From positions 93,418,004-93,482,003 of the forward strand of contig NC_091015.1 in assembly GCF_041296385.1 (NCBI RefSeq): 64,000 bases of DNA. The letters are read 5' to 3'. The stretch is from Aphelocoma coerulescens. Its lineage: Eukaryota; Chordata; Aves; Passeriformes; Corvidae. Shown here one piece after another: positions 47,633 to 58,529 of the stretch. The notes under the pieces were generated by a model. It searched no databases, was not told the DNA's origin, and worked only from the letters and a program-made list of their open reading frames with translations. Position numbers and translations under genes: made by a program. How positions within the stretch are numbered: the stretch's first letter is position 1; each line of letters starts with the position of its first letter.

Positions 47633-48350
47633 ACAGCTTCCCTAATGCAGCCTGTGCAGCATGGGCACACTGCTGTCTCATGTTCATCTTGTTCTCCATC
47701 AGGACTCCCAGGTCCTTGTCTGCAGAGCTACCAGCTCACCAGCCACTCAGCCCTGAGTTTATGTGGGTGTTCCTCCCACACCTGGAGAGGTGTTCAAGAC
47801 TTTGTATTTCCTGTTAAAGTTTGTGAGGCTATTCCTTCCAGTGTGCAGGACCCAGCATTCCCCCCGGCTAAACTTCATGAAATTCCTTCTGGCTTCATGC
47901 TCCTGCTTGTCAGGCTCACTGTGATAGGCAGGACATTCAGCTTGTTAACTAACCACTAACCTCCCTGCCCTGGCTCTGCATTATCAATCAGTGTGCTGAA
48001 AGTGGTCTGCCCCATCATCCAGGTCATTCATGATGTTAAGCATGATCAGACCCAGCACTGGCCCCTGGGGCACACCAATAGTGCCTGGCCTCCAGCTGGG
48101 CTTTGTGCTGCTTTTGATGGCAGCCTGAGCCCAGCAGTTCAGCTACTTTTCAATCACTGTCTACTCATCTACCCTATACTTCATCAGCTTGTCCAAGAGG
48201 GAGGTTATAGGAGGCGATGTTGAAAGCCTTTCTAAATTCAAGATAAACAACATCCAATGCTCTGTCCTCACCTGCCAAGCCAGCCATCAAATTGTGTTAG
48301 ACTGTCAGACCCCATTCCCCCTTCATAAATCTATGCTGACTGCTCCCAAG
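47633..48350 (-). mobile_element. older CR1 LINE, high-coordinate part of the split copy
   Basis: Starts CCTAATGCAGCCTGTGCAGC, exactly the next CR1 text after the break at 46,615. It then continues in reverse through 'aggactcccaggtccttgtc', 'aaacttcatgaaattcc', 'ggcccctggggcacaccaa' (reverse of the VPQG block) and TGAAAGCCTTTCTAAATTCA (reverse of the LDFSKAFD block). The match ends near 'ctatgctgactgctccc'. Old and frame-broken. Confidence 0.85.
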
Positions 48351-48354
48351 CAGC

Positions 48355-49870
48355 CTCAGAGTGCCATTATAACCCCTTTGATGTCAGTGAGAACCCATAA
48401 CTCTGCCTGTAACTGCAGCCACAGAATCTCTGCTTGTTTCCTGCGTGATGTTTCTGTAAAAGTTCCTGTAAACTTTTTCAGATAATGTGACATGAAAATT
48501 TGCAAAGAAATCTGTTGTGACAGGGAGATCTGGAGATAGACTGGAATTTGTCAAAAAGGTGTCCAATGGCTTAAAAGAGACCTGCTTTTGAATAGATCAG
48601 AAAAGCTACTTCTACATACAATACCAAGAGTAAGTTCCTCTAAGAAAATCACATTGTCCTAATAAAAGAAACAAGTCTGCAAGGTTTGACATTCTAATAA
48701 CAGGCTGTCACACAATTTGTTGTCATGCATCTTTCTCATCTTACTACCAAAAAAACCATTTATCTCATCCATTGCAAAAACTTCACTTGTATCAGTTTAA
48801 CATATTTACTAGTTCTCCCTTTGCAGTGGAGTAAAAGGGGCAATATCTGAACCACCATGCATGTTCTCTGATGGTAGCAGTTGATTATTCTCCAACAACT
48901 ACTATTCTTTAAGTAGAGAAAATGTATGATTATGCAGTAAAAACACCAGTACGTACTAAGAATGGGATACTACAAAATTTAAAGTAAGATTTTCAGAAGG
49001 AAATGGAAATCAAGAGATATAAGAGATACTAAGAAAAACTGCTCCCTAAAAAAAAGCAATACTTTTAAGACCAGTTCTTCACATAAATCAAGACACTGCA
49101 GAGATGTTTAAATATTAAAAATGTAGATGTTCAATAAAATATAATGGGATCTTCAGTCATGAAACTTTCTTCTCATTGATAAGATAGGCAAGAAATCACA
49201 CATATTAAGTAGTGTAGACACATTGAAATATTAAAGACTCTCATAAATTAGTTTATCTCTTGTTTTCTAACTAAATAACATGCCTAAAAGCACACTTTTT
49301 CTTTACGTTCAAAAATGTCTCCTGTTTCAGGGGCTTAGAATTATGCTCTAAAAAGTACTTATATCCTGAATGATTTAGTATACTCAAGTTTCATTCCACA
49401 TCCCATTTTGCACAATTTTTACAGTGCTTATTCCATTCCTGAGAAGAGGCAGGATGCCACAAACTACAGGCAAGCAGCTCCTCTCCCCCTTTCTATTGGT
49501 TTCACAGATGTTGTAGAGTAGATCTGCCCACAGAAGCTCTGACCAAGGCCTGGTCTAGAAAGCAATTGCTGCTCACCTGCAAACCTTGAGACAAATCTGT
49601 CCAGCAGAGAGGAGGAAATGTCAAGAGGCTAAAAGAAAAATCTAATGGAAGTGAAACACTGCTGCATGTCAGTTTGGTTCCAAAGGGAATCTGGAAGCAT
49701 TTCATTACAGCAGCCTGTGGGTGATCTGCTGAGGAGGGAAGAGGCTGGCAGCCAAACTGGCCCAAAAGAAGGAAGAAAGACATTTAATATTCTTTGAAAG
49801 CTCTATTAGTGTTGACACATTTCCACAGGGTGTTTCATCTTCAGAGCATCAGCACTCTATGGTAGAAATG
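48355..49870. other. intron-like
   Basis: No gene recognised. The minus frame 49,502-49,783 (93 codons) has no motif or splice context. Confidence 0.38.
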
Positions 49871-49873
49871 TAC

Positions 49874-50023
49874 TTGCATGGAAAATTTCTGCTGATCCTA
49901 AAGCAGGTGGCTCTGACTGCATCTAAATCTGCTCTTTTCCCCTGATGCTTGCTGCTTTCAAAAGAATTTAGAACAGATCCTGAACGATTTGTTAGAAGAC
50001 CATCATCAAAACTGTGAAACTTT
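49874..50023 (-). CDS. internal coding exon candidate, unidentified minus-strand gene
   Basis: Minus strand: acceptor AAATTCTGTTTTAATTTTAG, 150 bases, donor ATGCAA|gtacat (moderate). Only one frame is open: KFHSFDDGLLTNRSGSVLNS, then ESSKHQGKRADLDAVRATCF and RISRNFPC. It enters and leaves in phase 2 and so joins exactly to the exon at 41,072-41,189, with an intron of about 8.7 kb. The peptide is charged and serine-rich, unlike low-complexity read-through. The protein family is not recognised. A weaker internal donor in phase 0 would instead lead to the candidate at 44,854-45,006. Confidence 0.5.
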
Positions 50024-50231
50024 CTAAAATTAAAACAGAATTTATTAGAGACCTTCTTCACTCTCCCACATTAATTATCTCTCTGTAACGGTAATACCTT
50101 TAGAATTTGAAATGGAAATATAAAATCTAATTTGAAATAGAAATCTAAACTTTGAAAAATTGTACTGGTGTATGTATAGACACATGTCCTTCTCAACCCT
50201 TAGCAGTTTTTGAGACAGCAGGATGGTGCCA

Positions 50232-50312
50232 CAGTTAACCCAAGGTAGTGCTCACTGAGCAGGAGGTTGGACTAGAGAGTTTCAGAGAAGGAGGTCTTTC
50301 AACTAGGAATTC
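50232..50312 (+). mobile_element. CR1 LINE, diverged 3' fragment
   Basis: GAGCAGGAGGTTGGACTAGA, then 'gagtttcagagaaggaggtctttcaacta', follows the CR1 3' text (GGGGTTGGACTAGATGATC and the GGTCCCTTCCAAC box). The terminal repeat is lost. Confidence 0.6.
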
Positions 50313-50319
50313 CCAATGC

Positions 50320-51750
50320 TACCTTACTTTCACTGTGGAAAAAGTGATGTTAGAAAAAGAGCTACTAGTTTAACAACCTTTGAGAACAATAGGTTCTAGA
50401 AGAACATATTGTGAAATAATATCTTCTGAAGAGTAAAGCAAAAGCCTCACTATAAACAAATACTTTACTGAAATTTAGCTATAAATATAAAAGAATTGCA
50501 TTCAAATATAGTATAAAATTAAACTAATTCATATTATTTTCTTTATAATATAAAATCAAACTGATTTCACAGTTCAGCTTGAGTACAATTCAAAACGATT
50601 ATGTGTATTTCCTTTCAAAGCCCATGGAACCTATCTTTTCTGGTTAATACATACTTCTAACAAACACATCATGAAAAATTTGCACTTACACATTTAAATC
50701 TGAGAACATTTTTTCAAAGCTGATTTTGCCACAGGTACAAAGAAATCAGTCATCGTTTCAATTGTGTTATTTATCAGCATCAAAAATTCCCATGGCATGT
50801 AACTTGACTGAAGGAAAAGTGGGCTGTACAGGCTAGATAAAGTAACATGCTGCAAGGAGACAGACCATTATCTCAAACATTTTAAATTGAATAGTGCTAA
50901 CACCTAGTATGCAAGCTGAAAAAACAAATACCTGAATGCCGATATTTGTTAATCATTTGAATTCACTAAATCCCTTATGCTTTGGGAGAAATACAGAATA
51001 AAATTAAAGCTCACACTTAAATGTACATAATTTTCAAGACCAAAGGGGGAGCTTCAAAAACATTCTAGTGTGCACTACACTGCAAAAAAAGACCATGAAC
51101 TACATATTTCCATGTAACTCATGATGGAAATGGACTCCAAATGTAAAAGAATAAAAACTGCCTCATAAGAAAAGCGGGTCTGTTATTTTTTGGAAACAGC
51201 AGTGCTTCCTACTTCCTCACTTCAGGAGATAGACTCTCGAAACCCTGACAGAGTTGTCTTAGTCAGCCTCAATCATTTTCCCCACAGCAGCGATGACAGC
51301 TGATGAGAAATATGCTCAGTCATATGCTCAGTCATACATAATCTCTCTACATCTACATTATCTCTTAGCCTCTTGAGGCTAACTTCAAGAGCTAGATCAG
51401 GTTGTTTAAGATCCACTTCTGGCACATTCCAAAAGTCTCCAACTACAGAGACTCCACCCCTGCTCAGCAGCACTTGAGATGCTCCACTCGCAGCAGCATT
51501 TCCCTTGCCCACACAGATGTACAGAAACAGGCTGTAGCAGATCTGTGTCCCCTAGCTTGCAAACTTCTCTCACACCAGTATTTCACAATCCTGATTGAAT
51601 TTAATATTCCATAAAGGCAGAAGAAGCAGCAGCACCTGAGACAGGGAAAGGAAAATTTGAGAAATTATGCACAGGAACCATGACCTCTCTCAGGGAGAGA
51701 AAATGCAGATGTTAGCTTGAATTCAAGGAGTACGTCCACCTGGAAACCAT
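50320..51750. other. intron-like, AT-rich
   Basis: No gene recognised. Contains the 12-base duplication listed separately. Confidence 0.4.
51311..51334. repeat. 12-base tandem duplication
   Basis: TATGCTCAGTCA occurs twice in direct succession, perfectly. Confidence 0.9.
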
Positions 51751-51754
51751 CAAG

Positions 51755-52355
51755 AATTCAAATCTTGGAATGGTTTGGGTTTGAAGGGATCTTAAAGATC
51801 ATTTAATTCCAACCTCCCTGACATAGGCAAGGAGACATTCCACTAGATCAGGGGTTGCTCAAAGGTCCATCCAACTTGGCCTTTGACTTTCCAGGGCTGA
51901 ATCATCTCTGGGTAACCTGTTCCAGTGCCTCACCACCCTTACAGTGAAGAATTTCTTCCTAGTGTCTAATCTAAACCTACACTCTTCCAGTTTAAAACCA
52001 TTCTCTCTTGTCCTATTACTACATTCCCCTGTAAAAAATCCCTCTCCAGCTTCTTGTAGGCCCCCTTTAGGTACTGCAAGGCTGGAATATGGTCTCCTGG
52101 GAGCCTTCTCTTCTTCAGGCCAAACAATCCCAAATCTCTCAGCCTGTCTTCATAAAACAAGTGCTCCAACCTCTGAGTATCTTTGAGGCCCTCCTCTGGT
52201 CTCAATCCTCCTTTGGTCTCAGTCCTTCCTGTTCTGGGGCTCCCAGAGCTGGATGCAGCACTGCAGGTGGGGTCTCACCAGAGCAGAGGGGCAGAATCCC
52301 CTCCCTTGCCCTGCTGGCCACACTGCTTTGGATGCAGCCCAGGGTACTGGGCACT
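51755..52355 (-). mobile_element. CR1 LINE, 3' third
   Basis: The low-coordinate end is the reversed CR1 terminus (GGAATGGTTTGGGTTTGAAG and GATCATTTAATTCCAACCTC). Minus-strand translation at about 52,200-51,966 gives [20 protein letters not shown], the ORF2 C-terminal block, and [13 protein letters not shown], the normal end region. Upstream text runs to 'gatgcagcccagggtactggg'. This is one of the best-preserved copies here, but it carries only the last part of ORF2 and the 3' untranslated region. A further ~145 bases up to 52,500 are GC-rich and may be diverged CR1. Confidence 0.9.
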
Positions 52356-52359
52356 GGCC

Positions 52360-55300
52360 TGGTCTTATGACTGTCTCCCACAGTTCCCTTACTTGGCAGC
52401 ACAGATCCTCAATAAATATCCATGTCCTGCCGCTTGGAGACTGTCTCCCACTGGTCTGGCCCACTGAGGGGCCCCAGGCATTCCCTGCAGCCTGAGATCT
52501 TCAGAGAGTCATCCTCCTTCCAGAGCAAAGTAAAATCACCAATCTTTATGTGTGAATTTTAGTGGTTATTCTAGCATTTTCTAATGAACACTTCAATTTG
52601 GGGAGCAATTGTTTTGCCATCAGAGAAGATTTTGTGGTCAGGAGGATCAGTGCAGGGATGAATTAAGATACTTTCCCAGGATGGAAAAGGAGTGCCCAGA
52701 TGGATGAAGCAAGAATCCTGTGTCAGTTTCCATCCCAGGCCTGAAGGCATTGGTCGATAATCTCCACTTAACAACAGCATTCAACTTAAATTTCCCTTTA
52801 TTATCTTGTAAAGATTTCCAGTCACTTTGCAAGTGAAAAGGCTGCTTCATGCAGACTTTGCAAAATGACTGAAAGCAATAAACAGAGATTATGCTGCGAT
52901 AAGTTTGCAGGATGGCATCAAATTGGTCCCGTTTTTAACTGGGAATATGTTATGCTGAGGAAAATATTGGCAAATTCTCCCTTTCCAGAGAAAACTGGTT
53001 GAACAGAATGAAATGCTGTGATGGAGTGATCTCCCCTTGAGTTATAGAGACTATGTGGTTATCTATGGCTGCAGCAAGCACAAACACAACATCTGTCAGA
53101 CTTGTCGATTCAGTGGGCCGATAACACTGAATACTAAACCTAAACAAACTAAACAGCAGTAAAGGCAGCTGATAATCACTGACAGCAGCAAGTTGACACT
53201 TGAGATCAGTACAGAAGAGCAGGCTTATGGCAGAATTTTAATCCAGAAAGATGACTGGTAAATTCTTTGAAAACAGATGAGAGGGAATTCCCACAATCCA
53301 TTCCTGTGAATTAGTGTCTGCTGTCAATATCATAAATATTCACATAATATTTTCATTGCAGTAATCACCTAAGAACTGTCTTTGAAGATGTCTTAAGATA
53401 AGACCACCACAAGCCACAGCTGTAAAAACTTTGATTCTTGGATATTTTATTATTTATTTCATTCAGTTTTGGCGTTTCTCAGCAGTGTGGAGTAATCAAA
53501 AAGCTATCACAAGCTGAAAGCACACAGTCCCCGTGAATCCATTGTTATGAGTCTGACAGTGCCAAATTGTGAGATATGTTTTTTGGATGAGCTATCATAC
53601 GCATGGTTAGCATGGAAATGGAGGAAGCAGCAGGCTGCCAGCACTCAAGCCAGATCTGTTACAGCTGTTTGTGTCCACAGATTTCTTGCAGAGCTGTTTT
53701 GTGAAATGTGCCTGACTCGGGTAGCACACAGTTACCAATAGCTCTTACCAACCTCCAGGACCCAAGTTAAGTGATTATGAAGTGATTATGACAGTCTTCA
53801 AACAGTAGTTCTGAGTAGCAGAAAACTCCTAGAAGAAATTACAAGCTTAAGACTTACAAGCTGAAGCCTTGTAACTTTAACACTTGCATTTGTTCAGTGC
53901 TCCTCTGACTGAAAGAAAAACTGCAGGAGATTCACTCTTCATTACATGCTCGACTTTTTTCCACAACAATAGTATGACTGAATGTCCAAGAGGCCCTTTT
54001 CCACGCTAGAACTCCTAAAGTGAAGACGGTCACTTCAATGCTGTCTGAGGCTTCGCACCTTTTTGTGGAGTACTTGAGGAAGATCTGAGGAGAACAGAGG
54101 TATTCTAAAGATTGAACCTTTGGCTCAGTTAGAAAAACTTGACTTCTTTCAGAATCACACTGCAACATAATAGGGGCATGGGTTCATCTGCCATTCAGTT
54201 GTAGCTTTTATATATTAATGGATAGGAAATGCTTTTACTTCATTTATGAGGTTTTGCACATAAGATTTTACACAGATCAGCTCGAGTTTTATGTTGCTAA
54301 TACTACAACAGTGTACAAAGTACTTTTCATTATTTCATTGATAGATTAAAATGCTTATTTAAACAGTGCTGACTCAAATAAAGTCTGAAAAACAGTGAGA
54401 ATATAAGAAAGAGGAAAATGTCATTCACTAATACATTTGTGATAAAAAAATAAAACAATAAAGAAATGCCAAATGAATAAATACAAAGTTGATGGATATC
54501 ATCAGGTTATTATGTGCCAAGACTCAAATTTTGAATTTTAGTTGATTTTTTTTATATTTTAAAGGAGTGGAATCATTTCACTACAATACACAGAAAAATA
54601 TTTAGCTTTCTACCCTCATAAAACTCAAAATTATTTTTTCCAAATATTAAACAAGATGGTTTCTTATCCTAAATGTGAATGAAAACAGCTTCATAAGCTT
54701 TGCCACAAGAACTATGCTTAACACCTCCAAACCTTATTTTTGTAAATAATTGAGAATACCTAACTTCCCAAGTCATATTAAATCAATCTGAATTATGTAA
54801 GTGCTTCTGAGTTTCAAGGATAATTTTCCTTCAGGCTCACAGCCCAACCTCTTACATTTCCAGGAAGTGAGTATGTCACTTTCAAAAAAAAGGATACATG
54901 CAGGTAAAACTTCTCGCTGCTCAATATTGAAACCTACAGAATTGTACACTGTCAGCTAAGTATGTAAAGGCAGATGAGCCTTAACAATTATAGTTGGCAA
55001 TAAAATAAATTGATCTATTTAAACTTAATAAAACTAGAATACATTTTAAATCTAGAATTTTCTTTTCCAGTTCTCAAACTAAGAAGGTACTGTTCTCTTG
55101 AAACTATCCATAGATATTCTGGCATCACCCATTGCTTCTTCTTGCATCATCCAAAACCACAGCAGAGAACATAATGGGATCCATTGTACCTGAGTATTTT
55201 CATTTGGGTTGCTTTTTCTTGTTGGGTTGTTTTGTTGGGGTTTTTTTTTATTATTATTATTGTTTTGTTCACAGGTAGAAAGCATATGATTTTCCCATGC

Positions 55301-55695
55301 AAAGAAATAGGGCCAAAAAGTATTCCTCTGATGCTCTTCTGCAGAAACATCTTCCCCAAGCTAGTGGTTGATTTTAGCATTTTTGCTTGCAAAAGACTGC
55401 AGTCCTGTTAAGAGCTAAGATGGAGCTCTTAAAATGTTACTGAAGATAGACAAGATAGCCATGCACAACTGGGAAGATCCAGACTGTAATCAGATGCAGA
55501 CAGCACTTCTTTATTATTCAAAATGTGGAAATAGGAATTGTGGGTAAATTTGTTCTCCCCTATGTGGGAACAGGAGAGGTGGCTGTGGGTTTTTTTTTAC
55601 TAAATGAAGGTCAATGGCCAATGGCTGGTTTACTTCCCCTCCATCTCTGAAGTAATCTCACTAAAACTGATGATTTTGCAGAGTGAAAAGGCTGC
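52360..55695. other. intron-like or intergenic
   Basis: The sequence to about 52,500 is GC-rich and may extend the CR1. GACTGTCTCCCA occurs at 52,369-52,380 and again at 52,439-52,450. The minus frame 52,647-52,850 looks protein-like, but no splice sites bound it. Confidence 0.38.
53770..53791. repeat. 11-base tandem duplication
   Basis: AGTGATTATGA twice in direct succession, perfectly. Confidence 0.9.
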
Positions 55696-55697
55696 AC

Positions 55698-55827
55698 CCT
55701 TGCATTCAGCTTAGACAAGTCAGGGCAGACAAGTTCAGCACTGAAGGAGCTCCACACAGCTTCATGCAGAACTTGATGCAATAGCATGGCTGGCTCTGAC
55801 AGAGGCCTCTCGGCCACACTGGGCAGT
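55698..55827 (-). CDS. candidate exon, minus strand
   Basis: Acceptor CGATTTTCCCCCAG opens a 130-base segment with a phase-2 entry and a phase-0 exit at a weak donor, CAAGG|gtgcag. It reads LPSVAERPLSEPAMLLHQVL, then HEAVWSSFSAELVCPDLSKL. The composition is GC-rich and protein-like. The weak donor keeps confidence low. Not recognised. Confidence 0.3.
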
Positions 55828-55829
55828 CT

Positions 55830-57140
55830 GGGGGAAAATCGATGTACAGCTCCTGAAGCCTCTCATGCTGAAGCCAAAATAAGTAACATTTTTGTTCCCT
55901 GAAGACATAATACCAATTCACTGAGTCTATACCACAGAGATTTGATTTTTGCACGTATATTTCTATGTGGTTATACCTAATGGGCTCCTACTGCCTAGGA
56001 ACCAGAGTGACCCCTTCATGGATTAATAATGTTAACAGGCAAGTCCTGATGTGAAGTAAGAATTATACCATCCTTAAGCCCCAACCAAACAAAGAATTAC
56101 CATTGTCAGGAAACCAGTTTAGTTCATTACTTTTTCTCTTGAAATATGAAAAATAAATAGGTCAAATAAAATACAGAATATCTGATATTTCACTGTTGGT
56201 ATTTTCCAGTTTTCCTAGTGGAATGTTCAAATTCCAACCTTCAGGGGCAGTAATAAAATCAACAGTTTTTAGGCTGTTGGAGGAAAAGGACAAAACCTCC
56301 CCAGGGAAGAATCTGAGGACACTACTTCAATAACAAGATGAATTATTCAGTCTTTATGTTACTTGTCATCTGGAGACCTAATCCCATGTGCTGACCAGCC
56401 TTGCCTCAAGCAGTGCCTGCTGCAAGGGCAGCACCCCAGAGCTGCTTCTCTTCATGCAAAGATAAACAGAAGGTCAGAAGTGAAACACAAGGTATTAGTC
56501 CTTTATTCAATTTCATACCTTACGTTTTTTCCTTGTATTCTTGTTTCCCAAAGATGAAAACAAAAACATTGAAAAGTTAGGCAAGTTGGCTTCCTCATTA
56601 AGAGAAAATTACATTACCAGTTTATAAGATGGGTTTTATCCAACCTGCTGTGCATCCTTACTGACTGGATTCAGAAAACCAAAGCAACGCTTTTTATTGT
56701 CTCTCACAAAAGAAGCAATACATGTAGATAAATAGGCTTAAGTTTGAACATTCAGGTGCTTTAGTGCAGCAGGTACGTGGTTTTTTGTACTCACAGCTGG
56801 TCTCATGCCTGGTTATTTTGCCTCAGCACAATCCTGCAAGTATATATCAAACATGATACAGACAGTCAGTAGCTATCTAATGCCACTCAGGAGGCATTCT
56901 AAAGTGTATCAAAGTTGATTTGCCTTGGTAGTTTGGAATTCCCTACAGGTGATATTCTGTGAAGAGACAATGCTTGGCTTAGGTGGTAGCATATCCACGT
57001 TCTTCAGCAAACCGTTTGCCTCATAGTAAAAGAAAAATCATAGCCAATTCCATGTATTAATACCCTGATAGGGATCTAAAGTCACCTACATCCTGCTGTA
57101 CTTTTTTTTTTGCTGAGTCTTAAGTATGAGACAGTTCCTA
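55830..57140. other. intron-like
   Basis: No gene or repeat recognised. Confidence 0.4.
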
Positions 57141-57144
57141 CTGG

Positions 57145-58375
57145 ATCCCCCCAGCACAGTCTTTCCCGAATTAAGGGGTCAAAACTGGATACAATATACC
57201 AGATGTGGTCTTAAAAGTCCTGAGTAAAGCGTTGCTTCCCTCAACCTACTGGCCCATAATACAACCCAGGAAACTGTTGGGTCCTCTTTGCTTCCAGGGC
57301 ACACTGATATATTTAGCTTGGGTTTGCCAAGCCTTCTGTGTCGTCCTCTCCAGATGGATGACATAGTCTGGAGAGACTGTGCAGAGCTGCTCTCCACACA
57401 CTCGGTGCTCTGAGGCAGCTGTTGCTCGGAGGGCTGCGAGACATTGCTGTGCTGGGAGGAGGTGCTGAGCAATTGCCTTCACACCATTGCTGTGGGGGAG
57501 GTTTGCCCACTTCTTGCCTTCACTCGTTAAATTGTTGATCTTGATTGATGATTTTTTTTAACTTTTGCTCTTGCTGTTCTTTCTCCAGTCCTGCTGGTGA
57601 AGAAGGATTTTGTGGTGCTTGGGAGCTGACCACGGTCAGCTCATAACAATTAGATACAGAAATACTGTGGATGGCAGTGCCAAAAGCCTTGCTGAAGTTA
57701 AGGTAAAAACATCTACTGCTGTCTCCTTATCTACAATTCAGTTATGTTATTCTAAAAGGAACTCACATGCTATACCTTCCTTACATCCATGCTGACTTTC
57801 CCAATCTTCTGCCCATAAATGTGTTCCAAGGAGACTCACTCCAGGAGTTTTACAGAGAACAAAGAGAGGCTGATCAGTCTGTCACTTTTCTAGCTGTCCT
57901 TTTAGTTTGAAATGAAGCTGGAGAATACTCGCTCTCCTTCAGCCCCTGGGGATCTCCCCACTCTATTCAGCATGTCAAAGATGAAGGAGAGTGTCCTCAC
58001 TATAACATACACCAGCCAGTTCAGCACTTCTGGATGCAGCCTGATCCAGTCTTCTGGGCCTGAATGAATTGATCTCAAGTGATTCCTGATCTCATCTGAC
58101 CTACATCCACGGCTGGCAGTTCCTTCTCTTTAAGGAGAGAGGCCTGAATGACATTGCTGCTGAAGATTGAGGCAAAACAGCAACTGAGTATCTCCACCCA
58201 GTGTGTTTCAAATGGTGCTAGAGCACCAGCCCTACTCAGCCATGGGCCATGCTTTCTTTGATCAGCCTTTTGCTACTGATTTAGAGTTTTCTTGGTGTCC
58301 TCACCATCGTTTGCAAGTGTTAATTCCTGTTGCTCTTTGACTTCCTGTATAGCATTCTTAAATGAGTGGGCAAGG
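57145..58375 (-). mobile_element. CR1 LINE, long degraded copy with an unexplained middle
   Basis: In reverse orientation, 57,160-57,340 matches the CR1 ORF2 C-terminal region ('gggtcaaaactggatacaat', 'accagatgtggtc'). From 57,665 the match resumes with CAAAAGCCTTGCTGAAGTTA (reverse of the LDFSKAFD block) and runs through 'ccatgctgactttccc' and GGATGCAGCCTGATCCAGTC to the segment before the reverse transcriptase at about 58,370. The part 57,345-57,655 does not read as CR1 to me and may be an insertion or a very diverged stretch. No frame survives. Confidence 0.78.
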
Positions 58376-58493
58376 TCTCTAAAATCCTCCTTTGTTGTTT
58401 GTTTTTGCCGAAAAACAAACCTAGCACATATTTTAATAGATAAAAGCAATGAGAAAGAGTAGGTGGGCAAGGAAAGAGAGTGAAAGATAACCA

Positions 58494-58523
58494 AATAAAC
58501 TCAAATGCAATAAACTCAAATGC
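58494..58523. repeat. 15-base tandem duplication
   Basis: AATAAACTCAAATGC twice in direct succession, perfectly. Confidence 0.92.
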
Positions 58524-58529
58524 TAAAAT

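Noticed and set aside
47349..48223. Plus and minus open frames of 73-104 codons
   Set aside because: All fall within the nested CR1 copies and are not host genes.
52202..52495. Six overlapping open frames of 66-94 codons
   Set aside because: They are shadows of the GC-rich 3' part of a minus-strand CR1.
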